DNA of 64,000 nucleotides, taken from Calendula officinalis. Taxonomy: Eukaryota; Streptophyta; Magnoliopsida; Asterales; Asteraceae. The position numbers were made by a program, and so were the translations under genes. Below the pieces are notes generated by a model that did no database searches, was not told where the DNA came from, and saw only the letters and a program-made list of their open reading frames with translations. Below are positions 42,224-56,499 of the stretch, one piece after another (position 1 is the first letter of the stretch; each line of letters begins with the position of its first letter). The stretch lies in contig OY970835.1 of NCBI GenBank assembly GCA_963853835.1, positions 11,600,501 to 11,664,500 on the forward strand, in the 5' to 3' direction.

Positions 42224-43191
42224 ATGGATACTTATAGGTTATTGGTTACAGCTAGTGGTTATAATGGTTCACGAGGCATTCGCATGACTTATGGACACAA
42301 GTTACGGTTTAAAATGGATACTTATAGGCTATTGGTCATAGCTAGTGGTTATAATGGTTCACGAGGCATTCGGATGACTTATGGACACCAGTTACGTTTA
42401 AATTGGATATTTATAGGTTATTAGTCATAGCTAGTGGTTATAACAGTTCACGGGTCATTCGTATGGGTTCTGGACACCAATTACCAATTAAAATGCATAC
42501 TAAGAGGTTATTCATCATAGCTAGTGGTTATAATGGTTCACGGGGCTTTCGAATGACTTATGGACACCAGTTGTAGTTTAAAATGAATACTTATAGGTTA
42601 TTGGTCAGAGCTAGTGGTTATAATGGTTCACGGTCCATTCGTATGGGCACCAGTTACGGTTTAAAATGGATACTTATAGGTTATTCGTCATATGTAGTGG
42701 TTATAATGGTTCACGAGGCATTCAGATGACTTGTGGACACCGGTTATGGTTTAAAATGGATACTTATAGGTTATTTGTCATAACTAGTGGTTATAATAGT
42801 TCACGGGCTATTCGTACGGGTTATGGACACCAATTACGGTTTAAAATGGATACTTATAGCTTATTTGTCAAATCCAGTGGTTATAATAGTTCACGGGTCA
42901 TTCGTATGGGTTCTGGACACCAATTACAAATTAAAATGCATACTAATAGGTTATTCGTCTTAGCTAGTGGTTATAATGGTTCAAGAGGCATTCGTATGAC
43001 TTATGGACACCAATTATGGTTTAAAATGAATACTTATAGGTTATTGGTCATAGCTAGTGGTAATAATGGTTCACGGTCCATTCGTATGGGCACCAGTTAC
43101 TAATTAAAATGGATACTTATAGGTTATTAGTCATAGCTAGTGGTTATAATGGTTCACGGTCCATTCGTATGGGCACCAGTTACGGTTTAAA

Positions 43192-44782
43192 ATGGATACT
43201 TATAGGTTATTGGTTACAGCTAGTGGTTATAATGGTTCACGAGGCATTCGCATGACTTATGGACACAAGTTACGGTTTAAAATGGATACTTATAGGCTAT
43301 TGGTCATAGCTAGTGGTTATAATGGTTCACGGGCCATTCGTATGAGTTATGGACACAAATTACGGTTTAAAATGGATCCTTATAAGTTATTGGTCATAGC
43401 TAGTGGTTATAATGGTTCACGAGGCATTCTTATGACTTATAGACACCTATTACGGTTTAAAATGGATACTTATAGGTTATTGGTCATAACTCGTGGTTAT
43501 AATGGTTCACGGGCCATTCGTACGGGTTATGGACACCAATTACGGTTTAAAATGGATACTTATATGTGTTTGGACAGAGGCAGTGATTATAATGGTTCAC
43601 GGGCCATTTGTACGGCTTATGGACACCAATTACGGTTTAAAATGGATACTTATAGCTTATTGGTCATAGCCAGTGGTTATAATAGTTCACGGGCCATTCG
43701 TATGGGTTATGGACACCAATTAGAATTTAGAATGGATACTAACAGGTTATCCGTCATAGCTAGTGGTTATAATGGTTCACGAGGCATTCGTATGACTTAT
43801 GGACACCAATTATGGTTTAAAATGAATACTTATAGGTTATTGGTCATAGCTAGTGGTTATAATGGTTCAGGGTCCATTCGTATGGGCTCTAGTTATGGTT
43901 TAAAATGGATACTTATAGGTTATTGGTCATAGCTAGTGGTTATAATGGTTCACGAGGCATTCGGATGACTTATGGACACCAGTTACGTTTAAATTGGATA
44001 CTTATAGGTTATTAGTCATAGCTAGTGGTTATAACAGTTCACGGGTCATTCGTATGGGTTCTGGACACCAATTACCAATTAAAATGCATACTAAGAGGTT
44101 ATTCATTATAGCTAGTGGTTATAATGGTTCACGGGGCTTTCGAATGACTTATGGACACCAATTGTAGTTTAAAATGAATACTTATAGGTTATTGGTCAGA
44201 GCTAGTGGTTATAATGGTTCACGGTCCATTCGTATGGGCACCAGTTACGGTTTAAAATGGATACTTATAGGTTATTCATCATAGGTAGTGCTTATAATGG
44301 TTCACGAGGCATTCAGACGACTTGTGGACACCGGTTATGGTTTAAAATGGATACTTATAGGTTATTTGTCATAACTAGTGGTTATAATAGTTCACGGACT
44401 ATTCGTACGGGTTATGGACACCAATTACGGTTTAAAATGGATACTTATAGCTTATTTGTCAAATCCAGTGGTTATAATAGTTCACGGGTCATTCGTATGG
44501 GTTCTGGACACCAATTACAAATTAAAATGCATACTAATAGGTTATTCGTCTTAGCTAGTGGTTATAATGGTTCAAGAGGCATTCGTATGACTTATGGACA
44601 CCAATTATGGTTTAAAATGAATACTTATAGGTTATTGGTCATAGCTAGTGGTAATAATGGTTCACGGTCCATTCGTATGGGCACCAGTTACTAATTAAAA
44701 TGGATACTTATAGGTTATTGGTCATAGCTAGTGGTTATAATGGTTCACGGTCCATTCGTATGGGCACCAGTTACGGTTTAAA
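43192..44782 (+). repeat. 1,591-bp super-unit (713+352+443+83)
   Basis: The order 8-mer, 352-bp unit, 443-bp unit, lone 83-bp unit fills 43192-44782. Partial relatives start at 40190, 42224 and 44783. The 44783 copy has lost one 90-bp unit at a CCAGTTA shared by adjacent monomers (45,481-45,495). Diagnostic words are GGACACAAGTTACGG, GGCTTTCGAATGAC and TCAAATCCAGTGG. Confidence 0.8.
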
Positions 44783-47355
44783 ATGGATACTTATAGGTTA
44801 TTAGTTACAGCTAGTGGTTATAATGGTTCACGAGGCATTCGCATGACTTATGGACACAAGTTACGGTTTAAAATGGATACTTATAGGCTATTGGTCATAG
44901 CTAGTGGTTATAATGGTTCACGGGCCATTCGTATGAGTTATGGACACCAATTACGGTTTAAAATGGATACTTATAAGTTATTGGTCATAGCTAGTGGTTA
45001 TAATGGTTCACGAGGCATTCTTATGACTTATAGACACCTATTACGGTTTAAAATGGATACTTATAGGTTATTGGTCATAACTCGTGGTTATAATGGTTTA
45101 CGGGCCATTCTTACGGGTTATGGACACCAATTACGGTTTAAAATGGATACTTATATGTGTTTGGACAGAGGCAGTGATTATAATGGTTCACGGGCCATTT
45201 GTACGGCTTATGGACACCAATTACGGTTTAAAATGGATACTTATAGCTTATTGGTCATAGCCAGTGGTTATAATAGTTCACGGGCCATTCGTATGGGTTA
45301 TGGACACCAATTAGAATTTAGAATGGATACTAACAGGTTATCCGTCATAGCTAGTGGTTATAATGGTTCACGAGGCATTCGTATGACTTATGGACACCAA
45401 TTATGTTTTAAAATGAATACTTATAGGTTATTGGTCATAGCTAGTGGTTATAATGGTTCAGGGTCCATTCGTATGGGCTCCAGTTACGTTTAAATTGGAT
45501 ACTTATAGGTTATTAGTCATAGCTAGTGGTTATAACAGTTCACGGGTCATTCGTATGGGTTCTGGACACCAATTACCAATTAAAATGCATACTAAGAGGT
45601 TATTCATCATAGCTAGTGGTTATAATGGTTCACGGGGCTTTCGTATGACTTATGGACACCAATTGTAGTTTAAAATGAATACTTATAGGTTATTGGTCAG
45701 AGCTAGTGGTTATAATGGTTCACGGTCCATTCGTATGGGCACCAGTTACGGTTTAAAATGGATACTTATAGGTTATTCATCATAGGTAGTGGTTATAATG
45801 GTTCACGAGGCATTCAGATGACATGTGGACACCGGTTACGGTTTAAAACGGATACTTATAGGTTATTGGATATAGCTAGTGGTTATAATGGTTCACGAGG
45901 CATTCGCATGACTTATGGACACCAGTTACGGTTTAAAATGGATACTTATAGGTTATTGGTGATAGCTAGTGGTTATAATGGTTCACGGGCCATTCGTACG
46001 GGTTATGGACACCAATTACGGTTTAAAATGGATACTTATAGCTTATTGGTCATAGCCGGTGGTAATAATAGTTCACGAGTCATTCGTATGGGTTATGGAC
46101 ACCAATTTCTAATTAAAATGCATACTAATAGGTTATTCGTCATAGCTAGTGGTTATAATGGTTCAAGAGGCATTCGTATGACTTATGGACACCAATTATG
46201 GTTTAAAATGAATACTTATAGGTTATTGGTCATAGCTAGTGGTAATAATGGTTCACGGTCCATTCGTATGGGCACCAGTTACTAATTAAAATGGATACTT
46301 ATAGGTTATTGGTCATAGCGAGTGGTTATAATGGTTCACGAGGCATTCTTATGACTTATAGACACCTATTACGGTTTAAAATGGATACTTATAGGTTATT
46401 GATCATAACTAGTGGTTATAATGGTTCACGGGCCATTCGTACGGGTTAAGGACACCAATTACAGTTTAAAATGGATACTTATATGTGTTTGGTCATAGGT
46501 AGTGATTATAATGGTTCACGGGCCATTCGTACGGCTTAGGGACACCAATTACGGTTTAAAATGGATACTTGTAGTTTATTGGTCATAGACAGTGGTTATA
46601 ATAGTTCACGGGCCATTCGTATGGGTTCTGGACACCAATTACAAATTAAAATGCATACTAATCGGTTATTCATCATAGCTAGTGGCTATAATGGTTCACG
46701 AGGCATTTGTGTGACTTATGGACACCAATTATGGTTTAAAATGAATACTTATAGGTTATTGGTCATAGCTAGTGGTTATAATGGTTCACGGTCCATTCCT
46801 ATGGGCACCAGTTACGGTTTAAAATGGATACTTATAGGTTATTGGCCATAGGTAGTGGTTATAATGGTTCACGAGGTATTCGCATGACTTATGGACACCA
46901 GTTACGGTTTAAAATGGATACTTATAAGTTATTGGTCATAGCTAGTGGTTATAATGGTTCACGGGCCATTCGTACGGGTTATGGACAACAATTACGGTTT
47001 CAAATGGATACTTATAGCTTATTGGTCTTAGCCAGTGGTTATAATAGTTCACGGGTCATTCGTATGGGTTATGGACACCAATTACTAATTAATATGCATA
47101 CTAATAGGTTATCGTCATAGCTAGTGGTTATAATGGTTGAAGAGGCATTCGTATGACTTATGGACACCAATTATGGTTTAAAATGAATACTTATAGGTTA
47201 TTGGTCATAGCTAGTGGTTATATTGGTTCACGAGGCATTCGGATGACTTATGGACACCAGTTATGGTTTAAAATGAATACTTATAGGTTATTGGTCATAT
47301 CTAGTGGTTATAATGGTTAAGGGTCCATTCGTATGGGCACCAGTTACGGTTTAAA

Positions 47356-50300
47356 ATGGATACTTATAGGTTATTGGTCATAGCTTGTGGTTATAATGGT
47401 TCACGAGGCATTCAGACGACTTATGGACACCAGTTACGGTTTAAAATGGATACTTATAGGTTATTGGTCATAGCTAGTGGTTATAATGGTTTACGGGCTA
47501 TTCGTACGGGTTATGGACACCAATTACGGTTTAAAATGGATACTTATAGCTTATTGGTCATAGCCAGTGGTTATAATAGTTCATGGGTCATTCGTATGAG
47601 TCATGGACTCCAATTACAAATTAAAATGCATACTAATTGGTTATTAGTCATAGCTAGTTGTTATAATGGTTCAAGAGGCATTCGTATGACTTATGGACAC
47701 CAATTATGGTTTAAAATGAATACTTATAGGTTATTGGTCATAGCTAGTGGTTATAATGGTTCACGAGGCATTCGGATGACTTATGGACACCAGTTACGGT
47801 TTAAATTGGATACTTATAGGTTATTAGTCTTAGCTAGTGGTTATAATGGTTCACGGGCTATTCGTACGGGTTATGGACACCAATTACGGTTTAAAATGGA
47901 TACTTATAGCGTATTGGTCATAGGCAGTGGTTATAATAGTTCACGGGCCATTCGTATGGGTTATGGACACCAATTAGAATTTAAAATGGATACTAACAGG
48001 TTATTCGTCTTAGCTAGTGGTTATAATAGTTCACGAGGCATTCGTTTGACATATGGACACCAATTGTAGTTTAAAATGAATACTTATAGGTTATTGGTCA
48101 GAGCTAGTGGTTATAATGGTTCACGGTCCATTCGTATGGGCACCAGTTACGGTTTAAAATGGATACTTATAGGTTATTGGTCATAGCTAGTGGTTATAAT
48201 GGTTCACGAGGCATTCACATGACTTATGGACACCAGTTACAGTTTAAAATGGATACTTATAGGTTATTGGTCATAGCTAGTGGTTATAATGGTTCACGGG
48301 CCATTCGTACGGGTTATGGACACCAATTACGGTTTAAAATGGATACTTATAGCTTATTGGTCGTAGCCAGTGGTTATAATAGTTCACGGGTCATTCGTAT
48401 GGGTTATGGACACCAATTACAAATTAAAATGCATACTAATCGGTTATTCGTCATAGCTAGTGGCTATAATGGTTCACGAGGCATTCGTGTGACTTATGGA
48501 CACCAATTATGGTTTAAAATGAATACTTATAGGTTATTGGTCATAGCTAGTGGTTATAATGGTTCACGGTCCATTCCTATGGGCACCAGTTACGGTTTAA
48601 AATGGATACTTATAGGTTATTGGCCATAGGTAGTGGTTATAATGGTTCACGAGGTATTCGCATGACTTATGGACACCAGTTACGGTTTAAAATGGATACT
48701 TATAGGTTATTTGTCATAGCTAGTGGTTATAATGGTTCACGGGCCATTCGTACGGGTTATGGACACCAATTACGGTTTCAAATGGATACTTATAGCTTAT
48801 TGGTCTTAGCCAGTGGTTATAATAGTTCACGGGTCATTCGTATGGGTTATGGACACCAATTACAAATTAATATGCATACTAATAGGTTATTCGTCATAGC
48901 TAGTGGTTATAATGGTTCAAGAGGCATTCGTATGACTTATGGACACCAATTATGGTTTAAAATGAATACTTATAGGTTATTGGTCATAGCTAGTGGTTAT
49001 AATGGTTAAGGGTCCATTCGTATGGGCACCAGTTACAGTTTAAAATGGATACTTATAGGTTAATGGTCATAGCTTGTGGTTATAATGGTTCACGAGGCAT
49101 TCAGATGACTTATGGACACCAGTTACGGTTTAAAATAGATACTTATAGGTTATTGGTAATAGCTAGTGGTTATAATGGTTCACGGGCCATTCGTACGGGT
49201 TATGGACACCAATTACGGTTTAAAATGGATACTTATAGCTTATTGGTCATAGCCAGTGGTTATAATAGTTCACGGGTCATTCGTATGGGTTATGGACACC
49301 AATTACAAATTAAAATGCATACTAATCGGTTATTCATCATAGCTAGTGGCTATAATGGTTCACGAGGCATTCGTGTGACTTATGGACACCAATTATGGTT
49401 TAAAATGAATACTTATAGGTTATTGCTCATAGCTAGTGGTTATAATGGTTCACGGTCCATTCCTATGGGCACCAGTTACGGTTTAAAATGGATACTTATT
49501 GGTTATTGTCCATAGGTAGTGGTTATAATGGTTCACGAGGTATTCGCATGACTTATGGACACCAGTTACGGTTTAAAATGGATACTTATAGGTTATTGGT
49601 CATAGCTAGTGGTTATAATGGTTCACGGGCCATTCGTATGGGTTATGGACGCACATTACGGTTTCAAATGGATACTTATAGCTTATTGGTCTTAGCCAGT
49701 GGTTATAATAGTTCACGGGTCATTCGTATGGGTTATAGACACCAATTACAAATTAATATGCATACTAATAGGTTATTCGTCATAGCTAGTGGTTATAATG
49801 GTTCAAGAGGCATTCGTATGACTTATGGACACCAATTATGGTTTAAAATGAATACTTATAGGTTATTGGTCATAGCTAGTGGTTATAATGGTTCACGAGG
49901 CATTCAGATGACTTATGGACACCAGTTATGGTTTAAAATGAATACTTATAGGTTATTGGTCATATCTAGTGGTTATAATGGTTAAGGGTCCATTCGTATG
50001 GGCACCAGTTACGGTTTAAAATGGATACTTATAGGTTATTGGTCATAGCTTGTGGTTATAATGGTTCACGAGGCATTCAGACGACTTATGGACACCAGTT
50101 ACGGTTTAAAATGGATACTTATAGGTTATTGGTCATAGCTAGTGGTTATAATGGTTCACGGGCTATTCGTACGGGTTATGGACACCAATTACGGTTTAAA
50201 ATGGATACTTATAGCTTATTGGTCATAGCCAGTGGTTATAATAGTTCATGGGTCATTCGTATGAGTCATGGACTCCAATTACAAATTAAAATGCATACTA

Positions 50301-51709
50301 ATTGGTTATTCGTCATAGCTAGTGGTTATAATGGTTCAAGAGGCATTCGTATGACTTATGGACACCAATTATGGTTTAAAATGAATACTTATAGGTTATT
50401 GGTCATAGCTAGTGGTTATAATGGTTCACGAGGCATTCGGATGACTTATGGACACCAGTTACGGTTTAAATTGGATACTTATAGGTTATTAGTCATAGCT
50501 AGTGGTTATAATGGTTCACGGGCTATTCGTACGGGTTATGGACACCAATTACGGTTTAAAATGGATACTTATAGCGTATTGGTCATAGGCAGTGGTTATA
50601 ATAGTTCACGGGCCATTCGTATGGGTTATGGACACCAATTAGAATTTAAAATGGATACTAACAGGTTATTCGTCTTAGCTAGTGGTTATAATAGTTCACG
50701 AGGCATTCGTTTGACATATGGACACCAATTGTAGTTTAAAATGAATACTTATAGGTTATTGGTCAGAGCTAGTGGTTATAATGGTTCACGGTCCATTCGT
50801 ATGGGCACCAGTTACGGTTTAAAATGGATACTTATAGGTTATTGGTCATAGCTAGTGGTTATAATGGTTCACGAGGCATTCACATGACTTATGGACACCA
50901 GTTACAGTTTAAAATGGATACTTATAGGTTATTGGTCATAGCTAGTGGTTATAATGGTTCACGGGCCATTCGTACGGGTTATGGACACCAATTACGGTTT
51001 AAAATACATACTTATAGCTTATTGGTCATAGCCAGTGGTTATAATAGTTCACGGGTCATTCGTATGGGTTATGGACACCAATTACAAATTAAAATGCATA
51101 CTAATCGGTTATTCGTCATAGCTAGTGGCTATAATGGTTCACGAGGCATTCGTGTGACTTATGGACACCAATTATGGTTTAAAATGAATACTTATAGGTT
51201 ATTGGTCATAGCTAGTGGTTATAATGGTTCACGATCCATTCCTATGGGCACCAGTTACGGTTTAAAATGGATACTTATAGGTTATTGGCCATAGGTAGTG
51301 GTTATAATGGTTCACGAGGTATTCGCATGACTTATGGACACCAGTTACGGTTTAAAATGGATACTTATAGGTTATTTGTCATAGCTAGTGGTTATAATGG
51401 TTCACGGGCCATTCGTACGGGTTATGGACACCAATTACGGTTTCAAATGGATACTTATAGCTTATTGGTCTTAGCCAGTGGTTATAATAGTTCACAGGTC
51501 ATTCGTATGGGTTATGGACACCAATTACAAATTAATATGCATACTAATAGGTTATTCGTCATAGCTAGTGGTTATAATGGTTCAAGAGGCATTCGTATGA
51601 CTTATGGACACCAATTATGGTTTAAAATGAATACTTATAGGTTATTGGTCATAGCTAGTGGTTATAATGGTTAAGGGTCCATTCGTATGGGCACCAGTTA
51701 CAGTTTAAA
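47356..51709 (+). repeat. 1,689-bp block repeated at 2,665-bp distance
   Basis: Boundaries 47356, 48159, 48602 and 49045 match 50021, 50824, 51267 and 51710 exactly 2,665 bp later, an 803+443+443 block. The 803-bp parts share TCATAGCTTGTGG, CATTCAGACGAC and GAGTCATGGACTCC. The block between copies (49045-50020) carries ATGGACGCACATTACGG and TATTGTCCATAGG. Those variants reappear at about 55,266-55,430, so E contains at least two interleaved duplications. Confidence 0.82.
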
Positions 51710-54700
51710 ATGGATACTTATAGGTAAATGGTCATAGCTTGTGGTTATAATGGTTCACGAGGCATTCAGATGACTTATGGACACCAGTTACGGTTTAAAA
51801 TAGATACTTATAGGTTATTGGTCATAGCTAGTGGTTATAATGGTTCACGGGCTATTCGTACGGGTTATGGACACCAATTACGGTTTAAAATGGATACTTA
51901 TAGCGTATTGGTCATAGGCAGTGGTTATAATAGTTCACGGGCCATTCGTATGGGTTATGGACACCAATTAGAATTTAAAATGGATACTAACAGGTTATTC
52001 GTCTTAGCTAGTGGTTATAATAGTTCACGAGGCATTCGTTTGACATATGGACACCAATTGTAGTTTAAAATGAATACTTATAGGTTATTGGTCAGAGCTA
52101 GTGGTTATAATGGTTCACGGTCCATTCGTATGGGCACCAGTTACGGTTTAAAATGGATACTTATAGGTTATTGGTCATAGCTAGTGGTTATAATGGTTCA
52201 CGAGGCATTCACATGACTTATGGACACCAGTTACAGTTTAAAATGGATACTTATAGGTTATTGGTCATAGCTAGTGGTTATAATGGTTCACGGGCCATTC
52301 GTACGGGTTATGGACACCAATTACGGTTTAAAATGGATACTTATAGCTTATTGGTCATAGCCAGTGGTTATAATAGTTCACGGGTCATTTGTATGGGTTA
52401 TGGACACCAATTACAAATTAAAATGCATACTAATCGGTTATTCGTCATAGCTAGTGGCTATAATGGTTCACGAGGCATTCGTGTGACTTATGGACACCAA
52501 TTATGGTTTAAAATGAATACTTATAGGTTATTGGTCATAGCTAGTGGTTATAATGGTTCACGATCCATTCCTATGGGCACCAGTTACGGTTTAAAATGGA
52601 TACTTATAGGTTATTGGCCATAGGTAGTGGTTATAATGGTTCACGAGGTATTCGCATGACTTATGGACACCAGTTACGGTTTAAAATGGATACTTATAGG
52701 TTATTTGTCATAGCTAGTGGTTATAATGGTTCACGGGCCATTCGTACGGGTTATGGACACCAATTACGGTTTCAAATGGATACTTATAGCTTATTGGTCT
52801 TAGCCAGTGGTTATAATAGTTCACAGGTCATTCGTATGGGTTATGGACACCAATTACAAATTAATATGCATACTAATAGGTTATTCGTCATAGCTAGTGG
52901 TTATAATGGTTCAAGAGGCATTCGTATGACTTATGGACACCAATTATGGTTTAAAATGAATACTTATAGGTTATTGGTCATAGCTAGTGGTTATAATGGT
53001 TAAGGGTCCATTCGTATGGGCACCAGTTACAGTTTAAAATGGATACTTATAGGTAAATGGTCATAGCTTGTGGTTATAATGGTTCACGAGGCATTCAGAT
53101 GACTTATGGACACCAGTTACGGTTTAAAATAGATACTTATAGGTTATTGGTCATAGCTAGTGGTTATAATGGTTCACGGGCTATTCGTACGGGTTATGGA
53201 CACCAATTACGGTTTAAAATGGATACTTATAGCGTATTGGTCATAGGCAGTGGTTATAATAGTTCACGGGCCATTCGTATGGGTTATGGACACCAATTAG
53301 AATTTAAAATGGATACTAACAGGTTATTCGTCTTAGCTAGTGGTTATAATAGTTCACGAGGCATTCGTTTGACATATGGACACCAATTGTAGTTTAAAAT
53401 GAATACTTATAGGTTATTGGTCAGAGCTAGTGGTTATAATGGTTCACGGTCCATTCGTATGGGCACCAGTTACGGTTTAAAATGGATACTTATAGGTTAT
53501 TGGTCATAGCTAGTGGTTATAATGGTTCACGAGGCATTCACATGACTTATGGACACCAGTTACAGTTTAAAATGGATACTTATAGGTTATTGGTCATAGC
53601 TAGTGGTTATAATGGTTCACGGGCCATTCGTACGGGTTATGGACACCAATTACGGTTTAAAATGGATACTTATAGCTTATTGGTCATAGCCAGTGGTTAT
53701 AATAGTTCACGGGTCATTTGTATGGGTTATGGACACCAATTACAAATTAAAATGCATACTAATCGGTTATTCGTCATAGCTAGTGGCTATAATGGTTCAC
53801 GAGGCATTCGTGTGACTTATGGACACCAATTATGGTTTAAAATGAATACTTATAGGTTATTGGTCATAGCTAGTGGTTATAATGGTTCACGATCCATTCC
53901 TATGGGCACCAGTTACGGTTTAAAATGGATACTTATAGGTTATTGGCCATAGGTAGTGGTTATAATGGTTCACGAGGTATTCGCATGACTTATGGACACC
54001 AGTTACGGTTTAAAATGGATACTTATAGGTTATTTGTCATAGCTAGTGGTTATAATGGTTCACGGGCCATTCGTACGGGTTATGGACACCAATTACGGTT
54101 TCAAATGGATACTTATAGCTTATTGGTCTTAGCCAGTGGTTATAATAGTTCACAGGTCATTCGTATGGGTTATGGACACCAATTACAAATTAATATGCAT
54201 ACTAATAGGTTATTCGTCATAGCTAGTGGTTATAATGGTTCAAGAGGCATTCGTATGACTTATGGACACCAATTATGGTTTAAAATGAATACTTATAGGT
54301 TATTGGTCATAGCTAGTGGTTATAATGGTTAAGGGTCCATTCGTATGGGCACCAGTTACAGTTTAAAATGGATACTTATAGGTAAATGGTCATAGCTTGT
54401 GGTTATAATGGTTCACGAGGCATTCAGATGACTTATGGACACCAGTTACGGTTTAAAATAGATACTTATAGGTTATTGGTCATAGCTAGTGGTTATAATG
54501 GTTCACGGGCTATTCGTACGGGTTATGGACACCAATTACGGTTTAAAATGGATACTTATAGCGTATTGGTCATAGGCAGTGGTTATAATAGTTCACGGGC
54601 CATTCGTATGGGTTATGGACACCAATTAGAATTTAAAATGGATACTAACAGGTTATTCGTCTTAGCTAGTGGTTATAATAGTTCACGAGGCATTCGTTTG

Positions 54701-55253
54701 ACATATGGACACCAATTGTAGTTTAAAATGAATACTTATAGGTTATTGGTCAGAGCTAGTGGTTATAATGGTTCACGGTCCATTCGTATGGGCACCAGTT
54801 ACGGTTTAAAATGGATACTTATAGGTTATTGGTCATAGCTAGTGGTTATAATGGTTCACGAGGCATTCACATGACTTATGGACACCAGTTACAGTTTAAA
54901 ATGGATACTTATAGGTTATTGGTCATAGCTAGTGGTTATAATGGTTCACGGGCCATTCGTACGGGTTATGGACACCAATTACGGTTTAAAATGGATACTT
55001 ATAGCTTATTGGTCATAGCCAGTGGTTATAATAGTTCACGGGTCATTTGTATGGGTTATGGACACCAATTACAAATTAAAATGCATACTAATCGGTTATT
55101 CGTCATAGCTAGTGGCTATAATGGTTCACGAGGCATTCGTGTGACTTATGGACACCAATTATGGTTTAAAATGAATACTTATAGGTTATTGCTCATAGCT
55201 AGTGGTTATAATGGTTCACGGTCAATTCCTATGGGCACCAGTTACGGTTTAAA
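51267..55253 (+). repeat. 1,329-bp tandem triplication (3 x 443 bp)
   Basis: Units 51267-52595, 52596-53924 and 53925-55253 each contain three 443-bp sub-units with the same private variants: CACAGGTCATTCG, GGTAAATGGTCATAGC, TTAAGGGTCC, and TCATTTGTATGGG. I saw no differences between the first two. The third changes in its final ~100 bp (TATTGCTCATAGC, CGGTCAATTCC) to the variant found at 49,430-49,500, marking the recombination point. Confidence 0.88.
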
Positions 55254-56499
55254 ATGGATACTTATTGGTTATTGTCCATAGGTAGTGGTTATAATGGTTC
55301 ACGAGGTATTCGCATGACTTATGGACACCAGTTACGGTTTAAAATGGATACTTATAGGTTATTGGTCATAGCTAGTGGTTTTAATGGTTCACGGGCCATT
55401 CGTATGGGTTATGGACGCACATTACGGTTTCAAATGGATACTTATAGCTTATTGGTCTTAGCCAGTGGTTATAATAGTTCACGGGTCATTCGTATGGGTT
55501 ATAGACACCAATTACAAATTAATATGCATACTAATAGGTTATTCGTCATAGCTAGTGGTTATAATGGTTCAAGAGGCATTCGTATGACTTATGGACACCA
55601 ATTATGGTTTAAAATGAATACTTATAGGTTATTGGTCATAGCTAGTGGTTATAATGGTTAAGGGTCCATTCGTATGGGCACCACTTACGGTTTAAAATGG
55701 ATACTTATAGGTTATTGGTCATAGCTTGTGGTTATAATGGTTCACGTGGCATTCAGACGACTTATGGACACCAGTTACGGTTTAAAATGGATACTTATAG
55801 GTTATTGGTCATAGCTAGTGGTTATAATGGTTCACGGGCTATTCGTACGGGTTATGGACACCAATTACGGTTTAAAATGGATACTTATAGCTTATTGGTC
55901 ATAGCCAGTGGTTATAATAGTTCATGGGTCATTCGTATGAGTCATGGACTCCAATTACAAATTAAAATGCATACTAATTGGTTATTCGTCATAACTAGTG
56001 GTTATAATGGTTCACGAGGCATTCGTATGACTTATGGACACCAGTTACGGTTTTAAATGGATACTTATAAGTTATTGGTCATAGCTAGTGGTTATAATGG
56101 TCCAGTACACATTCGTATGACTTATAGACACCTATTACGGTTTAAAATGGATACTTATAGGTTATTGGTCATAGCTAGTGGTTATAATGGTTCACGAGGC
56201 ATTCACATGACTTATGGACACCAGTTACGGTTTAAAAAGGATACTTAAAGGTTATTGGTCATAGCCAGTGGTTATAATAGTTCACGGGTCATTCGTATGG
56301 GTTATGGACACCAATTACAAATTAAAATGCATACTAATCGGTTATTCGTCATAGCTAGTGGTTATAATGGTTCACGAGGCATTCGTATGACTTATGGACA
56401 CCAATTATGGTTTAAAATGAATACTTATAGGTTATTGGTCATAGCTAGTGGTTATAATGGTTCATGGTCCATTCCTATGGGCACCAGTTACGGTTTAAA

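Larger units (their letters stand above)
35333..46290 (+). repeat. Satellite domain D: mosaic of 443, 353, 533, 713 and 83-bp spacings
   Basis: Short-unit spacing changes often: 443, 533, 443, 443, 443, 443, 263, 442, 173, 263, 352, 443, 173, 713, 352, 443, 443, 83, 442, 443, 83, 713, 352, 443, 83, 712, 263, 533. Left part (35,333-38,343) uses TTAAGGTTTTAAATGG and GGTTTGCGAGG variants. Right part (38,344-46,290) uses TAACAGTTCACGGGTC, ATTACCAATTAAAATG and GACTTGTGGACACCGG variants. Monomer types from A, C and E co-occur here. Confidence 0.85.
46291..56499 (+). repeat. Satellite domain E: highly homogeneous 443-bp units with 803-bp units
   Basis: Spacings are 533, 532, 803, then long runs of 443 with occasional 533 and 803. 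Diagnostic monomers: CATTCCTATGGGCACC short unit; TTGGCCATAGGTAGTGG; GAGGTATTCGCATGAC; GGTTTCAAATGG; ATTACAAATTAATATGC; AGCGTATTGGTCATAGGC. Copies of the same type are identical or differ by one or two bases over hundreds of bp, making this the most recently homogenised part of the window. Confidence 0.88.
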
